Made by a program: the position numbers and the translations under genes. The notes beneath the pieces were generated by a model that was not told the DNA's origin, searched no databases, and saw only the letters and a program-made list of their open reading frames with translations. A DNA stretch of 23,117 nt from a virus. Every line of letters starts with the position of its first letter. Position 1 is the stretch's first letter. This document shows, in pieces, positions 6,729 through 13,816 of the stretch. Location: IMG/VR virus record IMGVR_UViG_3300020467_001373, positions 1 to 23,117 of that record; one strand, given 5' to 3'.

Positions 6729-7801
6729 ACCATTCCAGTTTTACCAATATCAGCACATCCATTAGTATCTCCACCGCAAGTTGAGTAACCCCATGCACCA
6801 GCACCAGGAATACAGCACATTGCTTGACAATAACACGCTTGATAGCAACATCCACCATTTTCATTACTCATACATGCACCGCAGCAAGAGCAATCTGCGA
6901 ATCCATACATACCAGGATGCTTATGACATGCTTGATCAGTACCATAATCATAAGCAAAGTATGACCATTGTCCAGGTAATCCGTATATCGTAGAACCAGC
7001 ACTTACAGTACCATAATGCTTTTTACAATTTGCAGTAGATTGATAACTTGCTTCTCTTCTACTTTCTGGATATCCAACACCAGGTGTCTCTGCTTGTTGA
7101 GAACAATAATCGGTTCCACTATTACAAATACAAGATCCCATATATTTACAAGCACTTTGCTCGCTAGGTCCTCTCAAACATCTATTTTTAGCTTCACAGA
7201 ATAGACTAGATTCACCACCTTCAGCACAGAAGTTAGTTAATCCAGGTCCTTGAACATATGATGGATTTCCACCAACAGTCATCTGTGACCTAGTTGTATA
7301 ACAACAGTAAGCACAACCAGCACAAAGAGTATATTGTTCTCCAGAAGTTACAGGCATAATAACAGATGCATATGCACCAGATCCACCATTAGGTGCTCCA
7401 CCACAACAACAACCAGTTCCTGATCCACCACCAGCACCCCAAATCTGGAATCGAGCACAAGTTATACCACCTGGAACAGTCCATTGACAGCAACAACCAC
7501 ATCTATGATACTGGGAAGTATCACAAACCTGAAATCCACCAGTCCAACTAGTTTGACCTTCAGCAAATCGAGGAATCATACAAGAAAGACCAAGATTAGG
7601 TGATCCAGCACCCTTCATTATTTCCTGAAGTCCAGCAGCACCCTCGGAAGCTGCAGGAGGTGGTCCTGGAGGACCTCCAGATCCTCCACCACATATGTCT
7701 TCTAATGCTAAAGTAATCGCAGATGTCAATCCTACAGATTCAGCTCGAAGTTCTTGGTTTATTTCTGCCAGAGCATTATATGTTAATACGTCTGCTGCCA
7801 T
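6710..7801 (-). CDS. Cysteine-rich Gly-rich virion/adhesin-like protein, copy 1
   Basis: This 363-aa protein contains 37 cysteines (about 10%), with many CC and CCC runs: C-G-C-C-C (101-105), C-C-C-G-G (131-135), L-C-A-G-C-A-Y-C-C-Y (159-168) and a dense C-terminal cluster. The N-terminus (A-D-V-L-T-Y-N-A-L-A-E) and the core W-T-V-P-G-G-I-T-C-A-R-F-Q-I-W-G-A-G-G-G (107-126) match the 4884-5972 paralogue. A G/P-rich hinge (38-50, with P-P-G-P-P-P) separates the head. The terminal strand G-M-V-C-V-S-Y corresponds to A-V-R-I-I-W in the Cys-poor Gly-rich proteins. Cysteines are dispersed through Gly-rich loops, not in regular zinc-finger or ferredoxin spacing, so disulfide cross-linking after lysis seems likeliest; metal binding is the alternative. 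The ATG has GAGGT about 9 bases upstream. No match to a characterised family is claimed. Confidence 0.8.
   Translation of the reverse strand: MAADVLTYNALAEINQELRAESVGLTSAITLALEDICGGGSGGPPGPPPAASEGAAGLQEIMKGAGSPNLGLSCMIPRFAEGQTSWTGGFQVCDTSQYHRCGCCCQWTVPGGITCARFQIWGAGGGSGTGCCCGGAPNGGSGAYASVIMPVTSGEQYTLCAGCAYCCYTTRSQMTVGGNPSYVQGPGLTNFCAEGGESSLFCEAKNRCLRGPSEQSACKYMGSCICNSGTDYCSQQAETPGVGYPESRREASYQSTANCKKHYGTVSAGSTIYGLPGQWSYFAYDYGTDQACHKHPGMYGFADCSCCGACMSNENGGCCYQACYCQAMCCIPGAGAWGYSTCGGDTNGCADIGKTGMVCVSYM
7424..7463. repeat. 40-bp perfect repeat, copy B (shared by the two Cys-rich genes)
   Basis: Identical over 40 bases to 5595-5634, in the same orientation and encoding the same core of the paralogous protein. 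It is long enough to serve as a recombination site between the two genes. Confidence 0.9.
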
Positions 7802-7836
7802 TTCTTATACCTCAGTAGTTTTATAAATCAACATTA

Positions 7837-8157
7837 TCAAACCGCTTGTTCTATACCATAAACACTAATGGATACATCAGATCCACTAGTATAAGCAACG
7901 ATATTCTTTCCTGCATTAAGAGATATTGCTGTTCTCTCAATAACTGCAGTCTTAGGAACAGCTACGTCATACTCAATATACTCTGCATTACCAGGACTAC
8001 CTGTTGAAGATAATGCCAACCTTACTGTGACAGCGTCAGTAGCAGATCGATTCAAAACATTAATATTGACAACTGCATGTGTTGAAGCAGGAACCGTATA
8101 TACCGTAGTATTTGTACTTGCTGACAATGCGGCTTGTCCTAAAATACCAGATGCCAT
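7837..8157 (-). CDS. Small beta-rich virion-type protein (106 aa)
   Basis: A 106-aa protein starting MASGILGQ, rich in Thr/Ser/Val and alternating beta-strand patterns (V-Y-T-V-P-A-S-T-H-A-V-V-N-I-N-V-L-N-R-S, about 19-38) and ending S-I-S-V-Y-G-I-E. Small proteins with this 'tVYtVPa.t.avvninv.Nr' opening are common in phage structural regions and probably form a single beta-sandwich; the exact role is unknown. It has its own exact late promoter (8186-8193) and an AAGGAAAG ribosome site followed by an A/T-rich spacer. There is no cysteine, signal peptide or membrane segment. Confidence 0.75.
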   Translation of the reverse strand: MASGILGQAALSASTNTTVYTVPASTHAVVNINVLNRSATDAVTVRLALSSTGSPGNAEYIEYDVAVPKTAVIERTAISLNAGKNIVAYTSGSDVSISVYGIEQAV

Positions 8158-8185
8158 TTTTTTAAAACTTTCCTTTGTCTTGTAC

Positions 8186-8193
8186 TATTTATA
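8186..8193 (-). promoter_or_regulatory. T4-type late promoter, TATAAATA
   Basis: Exact T4 late octamer on the minus strand in the 44-bp gap before the 106-aa gene, ending 28 bases from its ATG, with the AAGGAAAG ribosome site between. Confidence 0.7.
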
Positions 8194-8201
8194 GATGTAA
8201 G

Positions 8202-8221
8202 TTATTGGCAATTACCAATAA
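8202..8221 (-). repeat. Inverted repeat at the stop codon of the 1459-aa fibre gene
   Basis: TTATTGG (8202-8208) and CCAATAA (8215-8221) form a 7-bp stem with a 6-base loop that starts exactly at the stop codon. The late promoter lies 8 bases downstream. There is no T-tract; this is a candidate mRNA 3' hairpin at the unit boundary. Confidence 0.4.
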
Positions 8222-11200
8222 AGAATTCAGAGATTTGAACGTTCCTAGCAACCTCATTACTATTTTGTGTAATAGTTGCATTAACAGTTCCAATACCAGC
8301 AGTAAGATGACTTATTGCTGTATTCAATGCTGTTGCTATACCAGCCTGAGTATGTGCTCTCTCAGTAGATAATCCCAAAGCAGTATGAGATTGTGCTTGT
8401 AGTAGTTTAGCAGCTCCTTCAGTCTCAACATAAGTTCTAACTGCAGCCTGTGTTGGCACTTTCTCATTACTGTTTTGTGCCATTGTTCCGTCAGTTGAGA
8501 ACTCATTAACTTGAGCACCTAACTGAGCACCGATAGAACCCAATCGAATTGAGGTCAAACCAGATAGATCGAAACTATTTGCATTCAATGTTGCAGCACC
8601 AGTTGCCTGGTTTACACGGAAGTACTTACCAACCCTAAAGTTTCCTTGTTCATCAGTAGAAACATAGAATACCCTACCTGGGAAATCTTCTGTAATCTCC
8701 TGTGTCTGAACAGGGTCTTGTATTGGTGCTGATGGCCAGTTAGTTGTGGATGTTCCACCAGTTCCTACTTGTAAGAAGTCATGTCCAGTTAATCTTGCCT
8801 GACTAAAGATGTAACGAATCTTGATATCCTGTTGATCATATGCTTTAGCAGGTTTTTCTTCAACCAAAATTACTTGTGTAGTACCGTAAGTATCAGTAGT
8901 AACACCAGTAACTTTCATAAACTCATCATCAAACTTCATATAAGCACCAACAACATCCTCAAATCTTTGAGATAATGTTGCTCTGAATGAAGTGTCAGAA
9001 GCAGTGAAGTCTTTCAAAACTTCAGCAGCACTAACAAAACTAGTTGCACCAATTGAAGTAAATTGTGTTCCAATTGGCCATCCTTGTGCTGTATTAGCAC
9101 CATCTTGTTCTCTAATAACCTCCATTGAGTTTGCAGTTGGGAAACTAACAACCTTACATAATTCATTTGTTGGTGATAAGCAATACTCACCAGGGTTAAA
9201 TCCACTAATAGTACTAACACTAAATGTAGTATCACTTTGAGTTGCTGGAGTTAGTAGTGTGAAAGATCCTGTTTGAATTGGATATTTAATAAAGGTTGTA
9301 GATCCACCAGTATGAGCAGCACCAGCAGTAGTCCATTGTCCCCTATCAATCGAAACATTACCTTTTCCAACAGGTCCAGTTTGACTTACATTAGAAATCA
9401 CAAATGTAAATGGATCTGCACCACTAATATTATCACTATTATATCCACCATTACCAGATCCAGTAATAAACTCAATACTACCATTAACTTCAAGAGTTGG
9501 TGAAGTTCCTAATCCAGAAAGAACAAGTATTCTTCCACTTTGTCCTTCGTTTGCACTTGGATTATTAATAAGATTAGCAGTTGTGCCTGAAGTTTGTGCA
9601 GTGATTGTTTCACCAGGAGCAAATCCTGTACCAACTCCAACAGCACCTTCACTAATTATTGAATAGAAAATCCTATTTAAAGTAGTTCCTTGAACCGTAT
9701 GAATATAACCCCAAGCTTCAGAAGTATTACCTCTGATTCTTTCTCCTACTTGGAATCCAGGTCCTACCTGAGTATCAACATCAATTGTAAGTACTAAACC
9801 TTCAATAACACCTTCTCTTGCTTTTTCAATTGGACTGAATCCAGAACTTACAACACCATACTTACCCCATGAACTGTTTCCAACAAGAGATCTAAGTCTT
9901 CCACCACGAGTAGCAGCATAACTTATATGGTTATAATATGTAAAACAAGAAACTGTTTCTGCCACAGCACCATCTGTGATCCAGAATGCCATTCCTTCAT
10001 CGTGAATGTTTGTAAATGAGTCAAACACGATAGATTTGTTAGAAGGTGTCGATGATCCATCTATAAATTGTCTATGAACTCCACCGTCTACAATTGCACC
10101 AACACCTTTAGTTGATTTTGCAGAACAGTTTGATACATATGGAGATTTAATAACTCTACTTGATGGATTTAATGCAACAAACACACCTTTAATATGTGCA
10201 TTATTAGGATCATATTGATTTGCAGTAAATGTTAATGCAGTTGCACCAAGATTTTGTTGTTTATCAACCTCTATCTGAGTACCACTAATAAATCCACTAA
10301 CCTTTGTTCCAGTTGAAACACCAGCACCAGTTACTGTTGTACCAACTAAATCTGGAAATAAATCAGTACCAGTAACTATTGATCCACTAATACTACAAGT
10401 TTTAGTTGCGACTGTACCTGCTGGAGTAAATCCAGTAAGACCTTCCATCAAAATATCCTTAAGCATCGTTGCGTTGCTTAACTGGAACATTGTTGAATGT
10501 TCGTTAGGTCTAGTCTCAACTGCAGTAATTGTTATATCTGATACACCATTTTCCCAAGTATCTGATGTCGTCCATTCTCCACCAGCAATATTATAGATCT
10601 GTATTTTCTTCTCAGCGTAATCTGAATCTAAAACAACAGCCCACTTATCTCCAGCACCAGTTCTTATTGATGATCCATAGGAAACATAAGGAGATGCTTT
10701 CTGAATCGAACCAGCACCACCAGATACAAAATTATGTACCGATGTATCTGTAACAGCACCTTGTCCACCATTAACATTTACAGTAATACTATCTGCAGTT
10801 ACAGCAGTAATTGGTAAATCAGTATCATATGCATAATCAGCACCATCTGATGTAGCAGCACCAGATGCTCTTGGATATGTCTTCTGAGTTGTATTACCAT
10901 CACCATTATAGTCACAAGTAAATATTAAAGAATTTGCACTAATCCTAATACTATCATAAATTGTTAAAGTATGATCTCCAATAGTCACAACCATATCACC
11001 AGTTGTTGGATTATAATTAATCGCACTTGGTGTATAAGTTGCAGAAGGTGCAGATGCTAATGTTATATCTTGATGCTTAGATGCATTACCTTTACCAACA
11101 TTAACTGTAATTGTTGTACCTGTTGTTGCAGTGATAGGAAGAGTTGCACCAAATGCAGGATCTTTTGCTCTTGGATACTTATGCTGAGTAGCATGATTAT

Positions 11201-12581
11201 CCTGATCACAAGTAAATGTTAATGTACCATTTCCAATTGTAATTGTATTACCAGTAGTTAAACTATGAGTTCCAATTTCTAATACAAGATTTCCTGTTGT
11301 AGAATCGTAAGTTGTTCCACTTGCAGGTGTAACTGAGCTACCAGCATTAGGAGTGACTGCATCAATAGCAGCAGATACAAAAGTATGTGCGTAATGTGTA
11401 GCAGGCTTAATCTTAGATGTTCTTAAGTTATCACCAACTATAGAAACAGTATCTGGAACTACAATTGGAAGTTGTTCTGCGTAATTTCCAGCCTTTACAT
11501 AGATGGATGCTGGACCTTCTGCAACAGAACAAGCATGTCTAATAGAATGAAATGCTCTACTAATGTTTGAACCATCATTTTCATCGCTTCCTTCTTCTGT
11601 TACATAATAAACTGGATGCGTTACACTATTATTTTCCCATCCAGGAATTCCAGTTGGACTTACTGTTAATGTTTGTCCATTACTTCCTACAGGTAATCTT
11701 GCAGCACCTGTTGTATAGTAAACAAGGTCACCTTGGGTGGTCATCACATTGTTTGCTGCACCCTCAGCCAACATACTCCAATAAAGACCAGCACTATCTG
11801 TTGAAGGGTCTTGATTTAAACTACCAGCAGTAGCAACACCAATATAACTATTACTTAATCTCTTTACAGCATCACCTAACTGATAAGTTACTGTTGAATC
11901 CCAATTACCTTTCCAAGCAACACCTTTAGTTACTAAACTCCAATTAGAACTATTTGTTGCAGGTGTACTATTTGTACTAGTAGTGATAGCAACATAAGAA
12001 TATCCACCATATAATGCTAAATCACCTTGCTTATAATCTGTCGAAGAATCCCAAGTACCAACTACATTAAATCCAGTAGTTATAATATCCCAATCATTTG
12101 TTAGATTGTATGAAGGTGGTTTATTAACATGAACACTCTTTGCAACATAAGTATAACCACCATATGTTACAACATCTCCATCCTGATACTGTGTTGCAGC
12201 ATCCCAAGTATCTTCAAAGTTAAATGACTGTAAGTACTCAGTTGCATGAGCAATAGTATCTGCTTCACTAAATGAACCAGATGAAGTATGTCCAGAAGTT
12301 ACACGATATAGAGTATTACCATATTTGTATACATCATTTATCTTATACCATTGCCCACCAGTCCAATTACCTTTTTGAGCAAGACCCTCAGTATGTAAAG
12401 TCCAATTATCAGTTATATCCAGAGAGTAAAAAGAAGTTTCAGAATCAGCAGATGTGTGATTCTTTTTACAGACGTAAGTATTAGCACCATATTTTATGAT
12501 GTCGTCAATGACATAGGCAGTCGTAGTTTGCCAATCGCCACGCCAATTAAATTTTAATCTGCCAAGTCTAAATTCAGCCAT
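8202..12581 (-). CDS. Giant tail-fibre-like virion protein with carbohydrate-binding-like repeats and beta-helix
   Basis: At 1459 aa this is the largest gene. Residues about 12-275 hold five ~50-residue repeats of W....Y..GD.V.YG...Y (for example W-D-A-A-T-Q-Y-Q-D-G-D-V-V-T-Y-G-G-Y, 126-143), close to CBM5/12 chitin-binding-type modules. Residues 283-316 carry a G-D-L-V-Y...P-G-W hinge. Residues about 324-395 (Y-Y-V-T-E-E-G-S-D-E-N-D-G, I-Y-V-K-A-G-N-Y-A-E) are the usual opening of a right-handed beta-helix. Two tandem repeats follow (about 425-500 and 523-606), each with TG....G.H.LT, FTCD, YPRA, LPIT and ITVNV. A beta-helix-like stretch continues to about 900, and a fibre-type C-terminus ends in a helical segment. 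The role is probably tail-fibre or baseplate-attached receptor binding. The ATG follows an A-rich leader (AAGAAAAAACAATGG) with no strong Shine-Dalgarno, 16 bases after the preceding stop. Fold assignments are by eye. Confidence 0.85.
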   Translation of the reverse strand: MAEFRLGRLKFNWRGDWQTTTAYVIDDIIKYGANTYVCKKNHTSADSETSFYSLDITDNWTLHTEGLAQKGNWTGGQWYKINDVYKYGNTLYRVTSGHTSSGSFSEADTIAHATEYLQSFNFEDTWDAATQYQDGDVVTYGGYTYVAKSVHVNKPPSYNLTNDWDIITTGFNVVGTWDSSTDYKQGDLALYGGYSYVAITTSTNSTPATNSSNWSLVTKGVAWKGNWDSTVTYQLGDAVKRLSNSYIGVATAGSLNQDPSTDSAGLYWSMLAEGAANNVMTTQGDLVYYTTGAARLPVGSNGQTLTVSPTGIPGWENNSVTHPVYYVTEEGSDENDGSNISRAFHSIRHACSVAEGPASIYVKAGNYAEQLPIVVPDTVSIVGDNLRTSKIKPATHYAHTFVSAAIDAVTPNAGSSVTPASGTTYDSTTGNLVLEIGTHSLTTGNTITIGNGTLTFTCDQDNHATQHKYPRAKDPAFGATLPITATTGTTITVNVGKGNASKHQDITLASAPSATYTPSAINYNPTTGDMVVTIGDHTLTIYDSIRISANSLIFTCDYNGDGNTTQKTYPRASGAATSDGADYAYDTDLPITAVTADSITVNVNGGQGAVTDTSVHNFVSGGAGSIQKASPYVSYGSSIRTGAGDKWAVVLDSDYAEKKIQIYNIAGGEWTTSDTWENGVSDITITAVETRPNEHSTMFQLSNATMLKDILMEGLTGFTPAGTVATKTCSISGSIVTGTDLFPDLVGTTVTGAGVSTGTKVSGFISGTQIEVDKQQNLGATALTFTANQYDPNNAHIKGVFVALNPSSRVIKSPYVSNCSAKSTKGVGAIVDGGVHRQFIDGSSTPSNKSIVFDSFTNIHDEGMAFWITDGAVAETVSCFTYYNHISYAATRGGRLRSLVGNSSWGKYGVVSSGFSPIEKAREGVIEGLVLTIDVDTQVGPGFQVGERIRGNTSEAWGYIHTVQGTTLNRIFYSIISEGAVGVGTGFAPGETITAQTSGTTANLINNPSANEGQSGRILVLSGLGTSPTLEVNGSIEFITGSGNGGYNSDNISGADPFTFVISNVSQTGPVGKGNVSIDRGQWTTAGAAHTGGSTTFIKYPIQTGSFTLLTPATQSDTTFSVSTISGFNPGEYCLSPTNELCKVVSFPTANSMEVIREQDGANTAQGWPIGTQFTSIGATSFVSAAEVLKDFTASDTSFRATLSQRFEDVVGAYMKFDDEFMKVTGVTTDTYGTTQVILVEEKPAKAYDQQDIKIRYIFSQARLTGHDFLQVGTGGTSTTNWPSAPIQDPVQTQEITEDFPGRVFYVSTDEQGNFRVGKYFRVNQATGAATLNANSFDLSGLTSIRLGSIGAQLGAQVNEFSTDGTMAQNSNEKVPTQAAVRTYVETEGAAKLLQAQSHTALGLSTERAHTQAGIATALNTAISHLTAGIGTVNATITQNSNEVARNVQISEFFIGNCQ

Positions 12582-12597
12582 TGTTTTTTCTTAAATC

Positions 12598-12984
12598 CTA
12601 TTTTGGTCCTGCGGAATAATCATGATCACTAAAAGATACAGTTAGATATCCATCATCATCAATATAATAGGAGGTTCTCCTAAAATCAAATCTGAACTGT
12701 TGGTATTTATCGAACTCATTGTTCCTATAAGTTTTTTCTTCAGTGGTTTCATCCACATAATCCAATCCTTCTAAGAACTCTGGGTAAGGTGTCCCATCAA
12801 GCCTATGAGATACATCGGTTACAGTTTCATCAGTAGTCTTTACTTTAGTATACCTAAGCATACCATCATCATCTCTCCTTAATGCATGAACAGTAAATGT
12901 ATCCTGCTGACCAATTTGAAGTCCTCCACCGCCACCGCCACCGCTAGTGCCAGAAAGCATGCTTCCACTTAGGAACATTGTCAT
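12598..12984 (-). CDS. Small virion-region protein (128 aa, Gly-run N-terminus)
   Basis: The protein starts M-T-M-F-L-S-G-S-M-L, followed by a run of seven Gly (residues 15-21), then a compact charged domain with L-R-R-D-D-D-G-M-L-R-Y-T-K-V (35-48) and a C-terminal region rich in Tyr/Asp/Phe (Y-Y-I-D-D-D-G-Y-L-T-V-S-F-S). I recall similar 'RRDDDGML..TKV' small proteins in marine T4-like virion gene clusters, but none with a firm function. The start at 12984 is chosen because it forms an ATGA overlap with the upstream stop and has GGAGGG (12992-12997) seven bases before it; an upstream TTG at 12999 would lie over that ribosome site. Confidence 0.75.
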   Translation of the reverse strand: MTMFLSGSMLSGTSGGGGGGGLQIGQQDTFTVHALRRDDDGMLRYTKVKTTDETVTDVSHRLDGTPYPEFLEGLDYVDETTEEKTYRNNEFDKYQQFRFDFRRTSYYIDDDGYLTVSFSDHDYSAGPK

Positions 12985-13784
12985 GCAAATACCCTCCAAT
13001 AAGTGTTAGTCCAAACTAATTTTACAGTAGCACCATCGACATCACATGCTAAAGGAGAATCAATCACGCCTGAATAGTTCTTAAACTGCTCATTATTTTG
13101 GGTTGCAACCATAAGATTATTTATGCCCCAACTTACTTCCGTATCATGAAGCTCAATAAAGTCTCCAGCATTTTTAACAAGAGGAAGAGTCACAGTAAAT
13201 CCAGCACCAACAGTGTTTGTAAGATATCCACTATTAGACTGTAGTACAGCATCTGTAGACAGCACAGTTAATGGTGGAATTGTAGCATCAGCTCTAACAG
13301 CAAGGTTATTAAAATCAACAACTATAGTAGTACCATAACCAGTAACTGTTAAACCAGTACCAACAAAGTTAATATCAGTATATCCAGCACCAATTTTTGT
13401 TCCAATAAGTGCGGAGTTTGGGTTGACTGATGTAGATCCAATACCAACACCAGTAACAAATAATCTACCATCCTTATATAAATCACCACCAAAATCTATA
13501 TCACCATCAACAAATACATTATCCTTAAAGGTAGATACTCCAATAAAAGTAGAGAATCCACTAATCTGAATATTTCTACCAGTTACTTCATCATATACTA
13601 GGTCACCAGAAACATTTAAATTACCACTAACTCTAACATCACCAGCGACATCCAGTTTGAATTGAGGATCTATAGTCCCAATACCAACATTAGGTGATGT
13701 CGTACTAGTAATAGCAATCTTACCTGTAGTATCATCAACTACTAGATAATGACCAAATTGTGAAAGTTCTCTATTGAATGCCAT
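12981..13784 (-). CDS. Tail-fibre-like protein with VGIGT/VSGN repeats
   Basis: A 267-aa protein starting MAFNRELSQFGHYLVVDD. It carries the sequence P-N-V-G-I-G-T-I-D-P-Q-F-K-L-D-V-A-G-D (30-48), followed by V-S-G-N-L-N-V-S-G-D and V-D-G-D-I-D-F-G-G-D stretches typical of triple-stranded phage fibre shafts. The C-terminal part (about 155-267: T-V-L-S-T-D-A-V-L-Q-S-N-S-G-Y, and K-L-V-W-T-N-T-Y-W-R-V-F-A at the end) resembles the globular tips of such fibres. The role is inferred as a structural fibre subunit in host recognition or tail attachment. It is the first gene after a late promoter (13805-13812) and is translationally coupled to the 128-aa gene. No catalytic or membrane features. Confidence 0.8.
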   Translation of the reverse strand: MAFNRELSQFGHYLVVDDTTGKIAITSTTSPNVGIGTIDPQFKLDVAGDVRVSGNLNVSGDLVYDEVTGRNIQISGFSTFIGVSTFKDNVFVDGDIDFGGDLYKDGRLFVTGVGIGSTSVNPNSALIGTKIGAGYTDINFVGTGLTVTGYGTTIVVDFNNLAVRADATIPPLTVLSTDAVLQSNSGYLTNTVGAGFTVTLPLVKNAGDFIELHDTEVSWGINNLMVATQNNEQFKNYSGVIDSPLACDVDGATVKLVWTNTYWRVFA

Positions 13785-13804
13785 TATATGATTACTTTAT
13801 AAAG

Positions 13805-13812
13805 TATTTATT
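13805..13812 (-). promoter_or_regulatory. T4-type late promoter, AATAAATA
   Basis: Matches NATAAATA on the minus strand in the 32-bp gap before the fibre gene, ending 20 bases before its ATG. The palindrome ACTTTATAAAGT (13794-13805) lies directly downstream in the short leader. Confidence 0.6.
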
Positions 13813-13816
13813 GTGC

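Noticed and set aside
12704-12711. GATAAATA on the minus strand inside the 128-aa gene
   Set aside because: Same octamer as the late promoters, but inside coding DNA (codons for D-K-Y) with no gene start shortly downstream; kept as an example of the background rate.
12985-12999. Longer N-terminus of the 128-aa protein from TTG at 12999
   Set aside because: The extension overlies the GGAGGG ribosome site that serves the ATG at 12984, which also makes an ATGA overlap.
13794-13805. Perfect palindrome ACTTTATAAAGT as an operator
   Set aside because: All but two of its bases pairs are A-T; such palindromes are expected by chance in this AT-rich gap, and nothing else supports a binding site.
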